Shown here: positions 15,500 to 23,610 of the stretch, in pieces
How the letters are laid out: each line of letters opens with the position of its first letter
Position numbering within the stretch: the first letter of the stretch is position 1
NCBI GenBank assembly: GCA_015062585.1
Contig: SUUJ01000012.1
Coordinates: 1-35,729, forward strand
DNA length: 35,729 bases
Direction: 5' to 3'
DNA from: Alphaproteobacteria bacterium
Lineage (GTDB): Bacteria; Pseudomonadota; Alphaproteobacteria; RF32; CAG-239
Notes under the pieces: model-generated
Told to the model about the DNA's origin: nothing
What the model saw: the letters and a program-made list of their open reading frames with translations, nothing else
Databases searched by the model: none
Program-made: the position numbers and the translations under genes

Positions 15500-16000
15500 A
15501 TGAAAATTATAAATATAAATGGTCCGATAAATTCGGGAAAATCTACGGTGTCAAAGCTTTTGGCAGAGCAAATACCTAACGCTTTGTTTATCGAAGTTGA
15601 TGATTTGTTGAGTGATGAAGAGCAGGAAACGCTCGGTTTATCCATGGAAAAAGGATGGGCTGAGAGAACTAACCGTTTGAGCAAAATGATTGTGAAATAT
15701 AAAAAAACTAAACAATATAATGTGATTATATTTGCTTATCCCATCAGCAAAAATTTGTATAATGAATGGAAGGCTTGGGAAGATGAATATACCTGTTTTG
15801 TTAATGTAACTTTGGCGCCGAGGTTGGATGTATGCCTACAAAACAGAGGTAACAGAGAGCTTGATGCTTGGGAGCTAAATCGCATAAGGCAAATGTATGA
15901 TGAGGGGTATCATAAGCCTGAGTTTGCTGATTTGATTATTGATAATTCTGAACAAACACCTCAAGAAACGGTCAATGAAATTTTAGCTTTTTTAAGATGA
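15500..16000 (+). CDS. P-loop kinase-like protein
   Basis: 166 residues from ATG 15500 (the frame is open upstream to 15467, inside the terminator). Walker A is GPINSGKST at residues 7-15, followed by LFIEVDDLLSDEE, where the Asp pair is typical of small-molecule kinases of the shikimate/AAA_33 kind. NVIIFAYPIS is a Walker B-like strand, and the lid region holds ...CLQNRGNRELDAWELNRIRQMYDEGY. The substrate is unknown. It converges on another P-loop kinase and the two genes overlap by nine bases at their 3' ends. Confidence 0.7.
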   Translation: MKIININGPINSGKSTVSKLLAEQIPNALFIEVDDLLSDEEQETLGLSMEKGWAERTNRLSKMIVKYKKTKQYNVIIFAYPISKNLYNEWKAWEDEYTCFVNVTLAPRLDVCLQNRGNRELDAWELNRIRQMYDEGYHKPEFADLIIDNSEQTPQETVNEILAFLR

Positions 16001-16468
16001 TTTATAATAGCTGGTATTATAGCCTTCGTCATCGGTCAGAGGAGTAAATTTTTTTAGGCGATCATTAAAACAATCCTCATCAATATACAGCTCATCAGGG
16101 TTGTTTTTTGTGCGGGTAAGTGTTCTGTTTTTAGCAATTTCAATGTCGCAAACAAGAGCATGAAAACAGACTTTGTCGGTCAAGCTTTTTGCCCAAGAGT
16201 AATATTCTTGGCGAGTTTGTTTGTCCCAAAAACCAAAGTCTAAAATAACATTGTTGCCTTTGGCTATTTCTTTTTGAGCTTCGTTTTTGATATATTGAGT
16301 AACTTCTTCACAGCATTTAGCGAAGTTATCGGGTGTGCGTCCATGTCGGGAAAGCATAATTTCATCATGCGTAAAACGAACGGCAGGTAGTGATTTTTCT
16401 AACTTTTTGGCCAAGGTAGTTTTGCCAAATCCCATAAAGCCATGTATAAGATGAATTTCCGCATTCAT
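15992..16468 (-). CDS. AAA_33-type P-loop kinase
   Basis: 158 residues. Walker A GFMGFGKTTLAKKL at 10-23; THDEIMLSRHGRTP (Asp acceptor-side motif) near 34; Walker B-like NNVILDFGFWDKQTR near 72-87; and a C-terminal lid with RTLTRTKNNPDELYIDEDCFNDRLKKFTP. This layout is that of the AAA_33 family, which includes kinases acting on nucleosides, antibiotics and RNA ends. Substrate unknown. Its 3' end overlaps the convergent kinase gene, so mRNA of one can pair with the end of the other. Confidence 0.75.
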   Translation of the reverse strand: MNAEIHLIHGFMGFGKTTLAKKLEKSLPAVRFTHDEIMLSRHGRTPDNFAKCCEEVTQYIKNEAQKEIAKGNNVILDFGFWDKQTRQEYYSWAKSLTDKVCFHALVCDIEIAKNRTLTRTKNNPDELYIDEDCFNDRLKKFTPLTDDEGYNTSYYKSS

Positions 16469-16539
16469 AATTTTTGCCCCATAACATTTTGTTTTTTATA
16501 GATTATTGATAAAAAAATATTTTGGCAATAAAAAAGTGA

Positions 16540-16567
16540 TTGACAATGAGATTTTTTAGAACATAAT
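16540..16567 (+). promoter_or_regulatory. Sigma70-type promoter for the membrane protein at 16622
   Basis: TTGACA (16540-16545), 16-bp spacer, CATAAT (16562-16567). Predicted transcript start near 16575, about 47 bases before the ATG. Confidence 0.6.
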
Positions 16568-16621
16568 AAGAACATATGAAAGAACAAATTAAGAACAAAG
16601 CGAGTCGGAAGGGGATTTTTT

Positions 16622-17038
16622 ATGAGAATAAACAGTAAAGACAGTTTGGTAATCGGCGGATTTTTCGGTTGTGTAATTGCATTGTTGTTTTTGGCATTTG
16701 GAACAATAAGCAATTTTTTGTGTGAAATGTTATTTTGGACATTTGTATTATATGTAGCGGTTATTTATTTTGAAATTGTGCCAAATTGCGCAAAGGTTTT
16801 GATGAAAAAATATTCACAAATTGCTTTTTATTTAGCTTATCTTTCTTGGGTGCCGTCAGTTGTCGGTAGTGCAATGGTTGTGTTCTTGGGAAGCTTGTTG
16901 TTTGTTGATTATGGAATAGAAGAATTGAACTGTTTATTAAAATCGTCCAAAATTGTTTTGACTGTTATGTTGTTTGCATCGTTATTGGTTGCTAATATCA
17001 GACAATCGGAGAGAGTAAAGTTAGTATTTGGAATTTAA
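16622..17038 (+). CDS. Integral membrane protein, four helices
   Basis: 138 residues with about four transmembrane segments: LVIGGFFGCVIALLFLAFG, FWTFVLYVAVIYFEIV, IAFYLAYLSWVPSVVGSAMVVFLGSLLFV (long, possibly a hairpin), and IVLTVMLFASLLVANI. A short basic N-terminus suggests a cytoplasmic start. No family is recognised. AAGGGG lies eight bases before the ATG and a good promoter is upstream. It stands alone and converges on a minus-strand gene. Confidence 0.6.
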   Translation: MRINSKDSLVIGGFFGCVIALLFLAFGTISNFLCEMLFWTFVLYVAVIYFEIVPNCAKVLMKKYSQIAFYLAYLSWVPSVVGSAMVVFLGSLLFVDYGIEELNCLLKSSKIVLTVMLFASLLVANIRQSERVKLVFGI

Positions 17039-17040
17039 AA

Positions 17041-17075
17041 ACGGCGAAGCCGAGAACTTAATTGTTCTCGGCTTC
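17041..17075 (-). terminator. Terminator between convergent genes
   Basis: Perfect 12-bp hairpin, GAAGCCGAGAAC (17046-17057) and GTTCTCGGCTTC (17064-17075), six-base loop. The T-run is on the minus strand side, so it mainly ends the minus-strand gene, whose last codons are inside the hairpin. Confidence 0.75.
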
Positions 17076-17513
17076 TAAATGATTTCGTAGAATATGCGCA
17101 ATTTTACCTTCGCCGGTAGCAAAGAACTCGGCAATATTCTCGATAGAGATGGTGTAGCCATCAAGGTACTCTAAAGGTCCCCAAGGATTATTGTCGTCAG
17201 TCATTTTTCGCCCTGTCCAATCCTCAAGAGCCTCAATGAGGGTTATTAGATGAGTGCGAAAAATTGCCTGTCCTTCTATCAATGCTTCAGGACCAACCAA
17301 AGCTTCTCTTTTAAAGAAGCGAAGCACTTCCGTCTTTGAAATGCTTGGGTGCTTTTTAAATGCCTCTAAGATCTGACCATAAGTAATGGTTTGGTCAGTT
17401 ATAAAGGCGTTTTTTACAGCGCAAAAATGTTTATAAGAAACTTTTTTGCCTAGTGCCTGATTGACCAGCGTAGCCATTTCGGCTAAGCTTTTTGTTGGTG
17501 GTTTTATACACAT
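17058..17513 (-). CDS. Hypothetical cytoplasmic protein
   Basis: 151 residues. It looks alpha-helical: SLAEMATLVNQALGKKVSYKHF, YGQILEAFKKHPSISKTEVLRFFKR and ALIEGQAIFRTHLITLIEALEDW. The phrase YGQILEAFKKHPSISKTEVLRFF could be a helix-turn-helix-like element, but the match is weak. No known family recognised. The gene ends inside a terminator hairpin. Confidence 0.55.
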   Translation of the reverse strand: MCIKPPTKSLAEMATLVNQALGKKVSYKHFCAVKNAFITDQTITYGQILEAFKKHPSISKTEVLRFFKREALVGPEALIEGQAIFRTHLITLIEALEDWTGRKMTDDNNPWGPLEYLDGYTISIENIAEFFATGEGKIAHILRNHLEAENN

Positions 17514-17654
17514 GATGTGATGAGTTTAGTAGCGGAGGTCGTCTGAGTTCGTTACACGCCGGTTAATAATTTTATATCGTTATCCATATTCTTAAGTTTT
17601 TTGATTGGACAAAACTAACACAAAAAGAGTGTAGAATCAAGAAATTTTTTGTGG

Positions 17655-17682
17655 TTGACTATACGCTATAAGGCTATATTAT
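17655..17682 (+). promoter_or_regulatory. Promoter of the MbfA-like gene
   Basis: TTGACT (17655-17660), 16-bp spacer, TATTAT (17677-17682). Iron control by Irr is known for mbfA in other alphaproteobacteria, but I could not point to a clear Irr box here. Confidence 0.5.
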
Positions 17683-17711
17683 TGTAACTATAAAAAATTA
17701 GGAGAAAATAT

Positions 17712-18596
17712 ATGTGCCAAACTAAATATTCTAAAAGATCGTACAAATTGATGAAGGCTTTTCAACAAGATGAATTAAATAGTGCTGCTATTTATGCTCA
17801 TTTTGCGCATTGTGATAAAGATAAAAAGAATTGCCAAGTTTTACAACAAATTGCTAATGATGAGGCTCATCATGCGACAGTTTGGAAAAAATATACAAAC
17901 AAACATATGCGACCTAATATGTTCAAAGTTTGGTGGTTTAGAATATTGACCTATTTGTTGGGCTATACTTTTGTGATTAAGCTGTTAGAACTTCATGAAT
18001 ATGAGGGCATTAAGGGGTTGGAAGAACTGAAAAAAGAAGTGCCGGAAGTTGAAGATATTATCAATGACGAGAAAAAACACGAAAAACAGCTTATTGAAAT
18101 GCTTGATGAAGAAAGGTTGAACTATATCGGAGCTATGGTATTGGGTTTGAATGACGCATTGGTCGAGTTGACCGGTGCGATTGCCGGTTTGACTTTTGTG
18201 TTGATGAATACAACTTTGATTGCCATGTCGGGCGTTATTACAGGTATTGCGGCAACATTGTCAATGGCGGCTTCAAATTATTTGGCCGAACGAGCCGACG
18301 GCAATCCGAATGCTTTGAAAGCAAGCTTTTATACCGGAATTGCTTATTTGATAACGGTAGTGTGTTTGGTAATGCCTTATTTATTGTTTCCAAATGAAAT
18401 GTTTTTGTGGGCGCTTGTTTGTATGATAGCAATTGTGGTATTATTGGTATTTGTATTTAACTTTTATATTGCGACTGTCAGATCGGAACCGTTTTTACCT
18501 AAGTTTATTGAAATGTCGGCAATCAGCCTTTCGGTTGCCTTGATTTCTTTCTTAATCGGTTTAGCGGCAAAAACCTTTTTCGGAATAGAGGTCTAA
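17712..18596 (+). CDS. mbfA: MbfA-like membrane ferritin / VIT-family iron exporter
   Basis: 294 residues, two domains. Residues 1-130 are a ferritin-like four-helix di-iron domain with QDELNSAAIYAHFA, ANDEAHHATVW, ELHEYEGIKGLEEL and INDEKKHEKQL giving the Glu/His ligands. From about 137 there is a VIT1/CCC1 transporter domain: LGLNDALVELTGAIAGLTFVL, SMAASNYLAERADG, then three hydrophobic helices to the C-terminus. Known MbfA proteins pump iron out and protect against peroxide. GGAG precedes the ATG. The HAD phosphatase gene follows after one base, so the two are cotranscribed. Confidence 0.85.
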   Translation: MCQTKYSKRSYKLMKAFQQDELNSAAIYAHFAHCDKDKKNCQVLQQIANDEAHHATVWKKYTNKHMRPNMFKVWWFRILTYLLGYTFVIKLLELHEYEGIKGLEELKKEVPEVEDIINDEKKHEKQLIEMLDEERLNYIGAMVLGLNDALVELTGAIAGLTFVLMNTTLIAMSGVITGIAATLSMAASNYLAERADGNPNALKASFYTGIAYLITVVCLVMPYLLFPNEMFLWALVCMIAIVVLLVFVFNFYIATVRSEPFLPKFIEMSAISLSVALISFLIGLAAKTFFGIEV

Positions 18597-18597
18597 G

Positions 18598-19236
18598 ATG
18601 AATAAAATTAAATTTGCGATTTTTGATGTCGGAAATGTTTGTTACCCTTATACATTGGACTTTTTGAACGAGTATTGTATGAAAATAAGCAAAAATCCTT
18701 TAAGCCTAAAAGAAAAAGGCGGGGTTAAAAAGTTTGACTATAAGCCATTTATGAAAGGTGATGTTGATTGGGAACAATTTTGCCAAGATATGTGTGCGTA
18801 TTGTGATATTGCTTATTCGAAAAAAGTTGCTATCGAATTTAATAAGCAAATGCACAAAGGGGTAGGCGAGTTTTATCCCGAAACTTTGGAAACAATGGAT
18901 TTTTTGCGACAGCAGGGCGTAAAAGTTTGTTTGTTGTCTAACGCTTTACCCAACTTGGAAGGAACCGGCGGAGTGTTGGTTGATGAAGATAAAAGGTTTA
19001 CTTCGTTTAACTTGAAAAGATTAAAGCCTGATGTCGAAATTTATAAAGATGTTTTGAAACAATTGGGCGCAAATCCGCAAGAAGTTATTTTTGTTGATGA
19101 TAAAAAAGCAAATGTTGACGCGGCAAATTCTATCGGAATTAAAGGTATTGTTTATAGACAGGAAAATATTTTGGCTGATGTGAAAAATATGATACATAAA
19201 GAAAACAATGTTCAGTTAAATGCAAGGCAAAGATAG
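18598..19236 (+). CDS. HAD-superfamily phosphatase (YihX-like)
   Basis: 212 residues. HAD motifs: I is FAIFDVGNVCYPY (nucleophile Asp9, with the DxGNV variation found in YihX-like sugar-phosphatases instead of DxDGT); II is VCLLSNALPN; III is the Lys in LKRLKPDVEIYKDVL; IV is VIFVDDKKANVDAANSIG. The cap is small and helical. It probably hydrolyses a phosphorylated sugar or similar metabolite in the cytoplasm. One base separates it from mbfA; a functional link to iron export is not evident. Confidence 0.8.
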   Translation: MNKIKFAIFDVGNVCYPYTLDFLNEYCMKISKNPLSLKEKGGVKKFDYKPFMKGDVDWEQFCQDMCAYCDIAYSKKVAIEFNKQMHKGVGEFYPETLETMDFLRQQGVKVCLLSNALPNLEGTGGVLVDEDKRFTSFNLKRLKPDVEIYKDVLKQLGANPQEVIFVDDKKANVDAANSIGIKGIVYRQENILADVKNMIHKENNVQLNARQR

Positions 19237-19270
19237 TTATTTGTAGTCCTTGTTGTTGTAAAAAGTTTTT

Positions 19271-19305
19271 TCCCTCTTATTTAGTATGAATAGGAGGGAT
19301 TTTTT
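19271..19305 (+). terminator. Terminator after the HAD gene, carrying the next gene's Shine-Dalgarno
   Basis: TCCCTCTTATT (19271-19281) pairs with AATAGGAGGGA (19289-19299, one G-U), then six T. AGGAGG in the 3' arm is nine bases from ATG 19307. Confidence 0.75.
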
Positions 19306-19306
19306 G

Positions 19307-19804
19307 ATGAAAGTATATGTAAATGATAAAATGCAAAAGGGGTATGTTTATGAAACAACCGAACCGGAGGGAATAAATTTTGCCAAAGGATTTGAGCCGG
19401 AATTAACACCGAAACAAATGCTGATGTTAGGGGTTTTTGAAGGACATTATTTAAATGATTGCAGGACGGAATTTCCTAGAGATTGGTTTGAGGGGGCAAA
19501 ATTGTCGGAAGGTAAGGCTGATGTAACTAAAAATTGTTTTGGAGTAAAATCAAGACAAGATTTGGATATTTGGCGTAAAAAAGGGTGGATTATTGAGCCG
19601 GATGTCAGAGGTTGGTTTCAGTGGTATTGTCGTTATTATATGGGACGCAGAATCGACGGGGTTGATAAAATTCAGATTAAAAGATGGAAGGCCTTTAGGC
19701 GACACAAGGTTCAGTTAGAGCGTAATTGTGCAATGATGGATTTTGAGTGCCGAAAGAAACAGCGTCAAGCTTTGCTTCAATGGGCGTATAATCCGTTTTT
19801 TTAG
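19307..19804 (+). CDS. Conserved hypothetical protein rich in Trp and Arg
   Basis: 165 residues from ATG 19307, chosen for the strong AGGAGG nine bases upstream; ATG 19286 would start inside the hairpin loop. The sequence has a striking pattern: YVYETTEPEG..F..GFEPELTPKQML.LGVFEGHYLNDC, PRDWFEGAKLS, then DVRGWFQWYCRYYMGRR and QIKRWKAFRRHKVQLERNC. I recognise it as a widespread uncharacterised family, present well beyond alphaproteobacteria, without an assigned activity. The many aromatic and basic residues suggest binding of nucleic acid or a cofactor. Confidence 0.7.
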   Translation: MKVYVNDKMQKGYVYETTEPEGINFAKGFEPELTPKQMLMLGVFEGHYLNDCRTEFPRDWFEGAKLSEGKADVTKNCFGVKSRQDLDIWRKKGWIIEPDVRGWFQWYCRYYMGRRIDGVDKIQIKRWKAFRRHKVQLERNCAMMDFECRKKQRQALLQWAYNPFF

Positions 19805-19811
19805 AGATTTG

Positions 19812-19976
19812 TTATTGTTGCCAAGGAAACTTAATATTGTTTTCATGGGCATAATGTAGTATTTGGATGATATATGATAGATAGGTTGCAAATACTGCAA
19901 TAAGATCGGGTATTACGATATATTTTATTATTTTTCTGTCATTCCATCCAAAATTGGCTGGTAACTTGATTGCATC
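19812..19976 (-). pseudogene. Possible broken small membrane-protein gene
   Basis: A minus-strand frame of about 54 codons reads PANFGWNDRKIIKYIVIP, then a hydrophobic stretch (DLIAVFATYLSYIIQIL) and ends KFPWQQ. It looks protein-like, but there is no start codon in that frame. The ATG-ATG that follows GGAG (19978-19973) is in a different frame and stops after 16 codons. A one-base change would join them, so this may be a frameshifted remnant. Confidence 0.25.
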
Positions 19977-19994
19977 ATATTATACTCCTTATAT

Positions 19995-20076
19995 AAAAAA
20001 ACTCCTTTGAGACACATCTCAAAGGAGTTAAGTTGATAAAAAATGGTGAAGAAATTTGAATTCACTTCTTCACCAT
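19995..20076 (-). terminator. Terminator plus second hairpin after the 20133 gene
   Basis: On the minus strand, arms 20029-20017 and 20012-20000 (13 bp, perfect, four-base loop) are followed by a T-run (20001-19995). A second perfect 11-bp hairpin (20043-20053 with 20066-20076) lies before it on the same transcript. Confidence 0.75.
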
Positions 20077-20132
20077 AGCTACTATTGTAATGTGACTTGA
20101 CGCATTTGTCAATGAGGGGATAAAAAAATATT

Positions 20133-20495
20133 TTATTTTGCCATAATTTTTAAGATTAAAAAATATATATGATTATAAAGGAACAAAGAGGTTATGATTG
20201 TTATTGTGAAAAGAGGTAAAATTATGTATTTTATTTTTTTTCTGATATTTATGTAATATAGATATAATTTTTTCTTAAAAACAATCCTCATAAAAATGCT
20301 ATATCCGCCAAAAATATATAAAATCCACATAAAAATAACAGGAGAAATTTTTGTATCAGGGTATTTAAAAAACATATTGCAAGCTATGGGTATTATCATA
20401 GTTGATAGTATACCTATGATAACAGTTAGTACTAAATCTATTGTTTTATATAAGAAAATAAGTTGCTTTGCTTTTTTGCGATCCATTATTACCAT
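20133..20495 (-). CDS. Small integral membrane protein
   Basis: 120 residues with three or four hydrophobic helices: TIDLVLTVIIGILSTMIIPIACNMF, VIFMWILYIFGGYSIFMRIVF, and YIILPLFTITIITSLFLYNHIYFLIL. The ends and loops are lysine-rich. GAGGG is five bases before ATG 20495, which favours that start over the ATG three codons later. It is strongly AT-rich, more so than recA next to it. No family recognised. Confidence 0.55.
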   Translation of the reverse strand: MVIMDRKKAKQLIFLYKTIDLVLTVIIGILSTMIIPIACNMFFKYPDTKISPVIFMWILYIFGGYSIFMRIVFKKKLYLYYINIRKKIKYIILPLFTITIITSLFLYNHIYFLILKIMAK

Positions 20496-20519
20496 TTTTC
20501 CCTCGAATCTGTTTTTTAT

Positions 20520-20549
20520 AAAAAGGCGGGGATTTTTCCTCGCCTTTTT
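20520..20549. terminator. Terminator after recA (works on both strands)
   Basis: AAAAAGGCG (20520-20528) pairs with CGCCTTTTT (20541-20549); A-tract and T-tract on both sides. It lies 20 bases after the recA stop. Confidence 0.8.
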
Positions 20550-20568
20550 AATTGAAGTTTAGTAGTGA

Positions 20569-21597
20569 TTATTCATCATCGCCGATAGTGTCGCCACCAA
20601 TCATTTCGGCGCTTAAATGGCCGGCTTGAGATTTAATCTTGTTTTCAATCTCGAGGGCAACTTCAGGATTGTCACGCAAAAATGATTTGGCATTTTCACG
20701 ACCTTGGCCGATTTTGTCGCCATTGTATGAGAACCAGGCACCTGATTTTTCGACAACTCCGGCTTTGACACCCAAGTCAACGATTTCACCGGTTTTGGAA
20801 ATGCCTTCGCCATACATGATATCAAAGTCAACAACCTTAAACGGAGGTGCTACTTTGTTTTTGACAATCTTGACTCTGGTTTGTGAACCGATAATGTCTT
20901 CTTTGTCCTTGATTTTGCCGATTGAACGAATATCGATACGAACCGAGGCATAGAACTTCAAGGCATTACCGCCGGTAGTAGTTTCGGGATTGCCGAACAT
21001 TACACCGATTTTCATTCTGATTTGGTTAATGAAAATTACCAAAGTGTTAGAGCGAGCAATGGTCGAGGTCAGTTTGCGCAAGGCTTGTGACATAAGACGA
21101 GCTTGCAAGCCCATGTGAGAATCACCCATTTCACCTTCGAGTTCTGCCTTTGGAACGAGTGCGGCAACTGAGTCGACAACCAAAACATCAATAGCGCCCG
21201 AACGAACCAAAGTGTCGGTAATTTCCAGTGCTTGTTCGCCGGCATCAGGTTGTGAAATAAGCAGATTTTCTAAATCAACACCGATTTTTTTGGCATATGA
21301 CGGATCAAGAGCGTGTTCGGCGTCGATAAAAGCACAAGTTCCGCCGTTTTTTTGAGCTTGAGCGATAACACTTAAAGCCAATGTTGTTTTGCCTGAGCTT
21401 TCGGGGCCGTATATTTCGATAATACGACCTCTGGGAAGTCCGCCAATTCCCAAAGCCATATCAAGACCGAGCGATCCGGTGGGGATTCCTTCAATATCAA
21501 CATGGGCATTGTCTTGTCCCATTCTCATAATCGAGCCTTTACCGAAAGCCTTTTCAATTTGGCTTAGGGCGGCGTCCAGTGCTTTATCTTTATCCAT
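20569..21597 (-). CDS. recA: Recombinase A
   Basis: 342 residues, full-length. RecA forms filaments on single-stranded DNA, drives strand exchange and triggers LexA self-cleavage. Walker A is GPESSGKTT, Walker B is [15 protein letters not shown], loop L1 is [22 protein letters not shown] and L2 is [27 protein letters not shown]. The acidic tail ends GDDE. The ATG has GGAG upstream (ACGGAGTAAACAATG). An SOS box lies in its promoter. No lexA or recX gene is adjacent. Confidence 0.98.
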   Translation of the reverse strand: MDKDKALDAALSQIEKAFGKGSIMRMGQDNAHVDIEGIPTGSLGLDMALGIGGLPRGRIIEIYGPESSGKTTLALSVIAQAQKNGGTCAFIDAEHALDPSYAKKIGVDLENLLISQPDAGEQALEITDTLVRSGAIDVLVVDSVAALVPKAELEGEMGDSHMGLQARLMSQALRKLTSTIARSNTLVIFINQIRMKIGVMFGNPETTTGGNALKFYASVRIDIRSIGKIKDKEDIIGSQTRVKIVKNKVAPPFKVVDFDIMYGEGISKTGEIVDLGVKAGVVEKSGAWFSYNGDKIGQGRENAKSFLRDNPEVALEIENKIKSQAGHLSAEMIGGDTIGDDE

Positions 21598-21654
21598 TGT
21601 TTACTCCGTTCGTTAAAAAGTTTTTTTAATAAAAAAAGAATCGATACTATAAAT

Positions 21655-21683
21655 ATAATGTTCTATTTATGTTCTTTTTGCAA
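21655..21683 (-). promoter_or_regulatory. recA promoter with GTTC-N7-GTTC LexA box in the spacer
   Basis: On the minus strand TTGCAA (21683-21678), 17-bp spacer, CATTAT (21660-21655). The spacer holds GAAC-N7-GAAC, i.e. GTTC-N7-GTTC on the plus strand (21660-21663 and 21671-21674), which is the known alphaproteobacterial SOS operator. Bound LexA would block the polymerase. The box overlaps the stop codon of the yihY-like gene. Confidence 0.75.
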
Positions 21684-22595
21684 GAACTTTTTTTGATAAT
21701 TTTTTCTTCTTTGGTAATGTGGACGATTAACCTTTGAATTATCTTGATTTTTTTCTTCCATATTTTCTTTATATTCGCCCAATGCGGCGGTGATTGCGGC
21801 ACCGAAAATTACTACCGCCCAGGTGAAGTATAACCAAACAAGCAATACGGGAATCGCGGCCAAGGCGCCATACAAAGTGGTGTAGGCAACTGAGGAGGCA
21901 ATAAATGTTCCGAAGAATTTGCGCATGATATAAAAAGCAATAGACGCTATAATTGCGCCGACAAAGGCGTGAACAAACTTAACCTTTTTGTTTGGAACTA
22001 AAATATATACCAACATTATAGCACCCAAAGTCAAAAGGCTTGGGAGGGTTGAAGATAGGAAATATCCGGTGTTGATGCTATCAGGCATAAATTTTTGTAA
22101 GGTGTAGAAATAGCCTCGCAAAGAAAATCCGACACCATATAAAAGAGGGCCCAAGGTTATGATAGTCCAATAAAGAGTGATTTTGGTTTTGATACTGCGC
22201 GGTTTATAAACTTTGAAAATGTAGTTAAATGAGTTTTCAATCGTGGAAAGCAGTAAAATGGCTGTAACCGCAATACCTACAACACCGACGGTGGTAAGTT
22301 TGGCCGTAGCGGAGATGAACTCGTTAAAGTATTGGCTGATTTCTTTGCCGATTGAGGGGACAAGATTTTGCACAATGGTATCCTGCAGTTGTGCTTTGAT
22401 TTCGACAAATACCGGAAATGCCGAAAATACAGCCAAGCCGATGGCAATTAAGGGAACCAAAGCTATCAATGATGTATAGCTCAAAGATGAGGCAACGCGC
22501 AAGATATTGTCGGTTTGAATGCGTGAGATTACAAAACGGCATAATTTGAGCGAGTTGGCGTAAATTGTCTTTAGTTTGTCGGGGTTAATATTCAT
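21663..22595 (-). CDS. YihY/BrkB-family inner-membrane protein
   Basis: 310 residues from ATG 22595 (TAGGAC upstream); a TTG 15 codons earlier is unlikely. About six transmembrane helices are seen, with family motifs ASSLSYTSLIALVPLIAIGLAVFSAFP near the N-terminus, PRSIKTKITLYWTIITLGPLLYGVG in the middle and YGALAAIPVLLVWLYFTWAVVIFGAAITAALGEY near the end. The tail is hydrophilic and basic (QRRKNYQKKF). The family (formerly mis-assigned as ribonuclease BN) has no proven activity. It lies upstream of recA on the same strand, and the recA SOS box overlaps its stop codon. Confidence 0.88.
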   Translation of the reverse strand: MNINPDKLKTIYANSLKLCRFVISRIQTDNILRVASSLSYTSLIALVPLIAIGLAVFSAFPVFVEIKAQLQDTIVQNLVPSIGKEISQYFNEFISATAKLTTVGVVGIAVTAILLLSTIENSFNYIFKVYKPRSIKTKITLYWTIITLGPLLYGVGFSLRGYFYTLQKFMPDSINTGYFLSSTLPSLLTLGAIMLVYILVPNKKVKFVHAFVGAIIASIAFYIMRKFFGTFIASSVAYTTLYGALAAIPVLLVWLYFTWAVVIFGAAITAALGEYKENMEEKNQDNSKVNRPHYQRRKNYQKKFLQKEHK

Positions 22596-22729
22596 AATTG
22601 TCCTACTGTTATTTAAAAAGGTGTTTACAAATGATGACAAATTTTATAAAAGTTTGTATGGAATTGCAATAGATGAATGAATCTGTTGTGTATTGTGTGT
22701 GTTTTTTTTGATTATGAGGAATGTTACTA

Positions 22730-23551
22730 ATGTCAAAACTTTTGATGGAAGGTAAGAGAGGTCTGATTATGGGATTGGCTAATGATAAGTCAATCGCATG
22801 GGGTATTGCACAAGCATTGAATGAACAAGGTGCTCAATTGGCTATCTCTTATCAAAATGAAGCTTTGGAAAAAAGAGTTCACCCGTTGGCTCAACAGCTT
22901 GATAAAGAACCGTTGTTAATCAAATGTGATGTATCGGACAGCGAAAGTGTAAAATCTTGCTTTGAAGAATTGGGCAAAAAATGGGGTAAAATCGACTTTT
23001 TGGTTCATGCTATCGGATTTTCGGATAAAGACCAACTTCGCGGTCGCATGATTGATACTACCAAAGATAATTTTGCCATGACAATGAATATTTCTTGCTA
23101 TTCTTTTATTGAAGCTTGTAAATATGCGTCATCAATTATGAGTGAGGGCGGTTCGATTGTAACATTAACCTATATGGGCTCGGAAAGAGTGTTCCCAAAC
23201 TATAATATTATGGGTGTGGCAAAAGCTGCTTTGGAAGCTTCGGTTCGTTATGCCGCTATGGATTTGGGACCTCAAGGTGTCAGAGTTAATGCTGTTTCAG
23301 CCGGCCCGATTAAAACTTTGGCTGCGTCCGGTATTGGTGATTTTAGAAAAATATTGCATTGGAATGAATTGCATTCGCCAATGGAAAGAAATGTTACTCA
23401 GGAAGAAGTCGGTATGGCTACTTTGGGATTGTTGTCGGCTTGTGGTTCGGGTATTACCGGCGAAGTAATTCATGTTGATAACGGATATCATATCCAAGGA
23501 ATGTTGAAAATAAGCCAAATTGAAAATACGGTAAAGGCTTTGTCTGAATAA
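22730..23551 (+). CDS. fabI: Enoyl-[acyl-carrier-protein] reductase (NADH)
   Basis: 273 residues from ATG 22730 (GAGGA nine bases away; ATG 22721 is too close to it). FabI makes the last reduction in each cycle of fatty acid elongation. It is a short-chain dehydrogenase variant with GLANDKSIAWGIAQAL as the nucleotide-binding loop, HAIGFSDKDQLRG, TLTYMGSERVFPNYNIMGVAKAALE containing the Tyr-x6-Lys catalytic pair, and AGPIKTLAASGIGDF, the substrate-binding loop. It is a triclosan-type target. It is followed by gatC after a 59-bp gap. Confidence 0.96.
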   Translation: MSKLLMEGKRGLIMGLANDKSIAWGIAQALNEQGAQLAISYQNEALEKRVHPLAQQLDKEPLLIKCDVSDSESVKSCFEELGKKWGKIDFLVHAIGFSDKDQLRGRMIDTTKDNFAMTMNISCYSFIEACKYASSIMSEGGSIVTLTYMGSERVFPNYNIMGVAKAALEASVRYAAMDLGPQGVRVNAVSAGPIKTLAASGIGDFRKILHWNELHSPMERNVTQEEVGMATLGLLSACGSGITGEVIHVDNGYHIQGMLKISQIENTVKALSE

Positions 23552-23610
23552 TGTAAAAAAGATGGCGTTTTGCTTTCTTGTTTTTGATTTAAGTGTTAAG
23601 GAATATGTAA

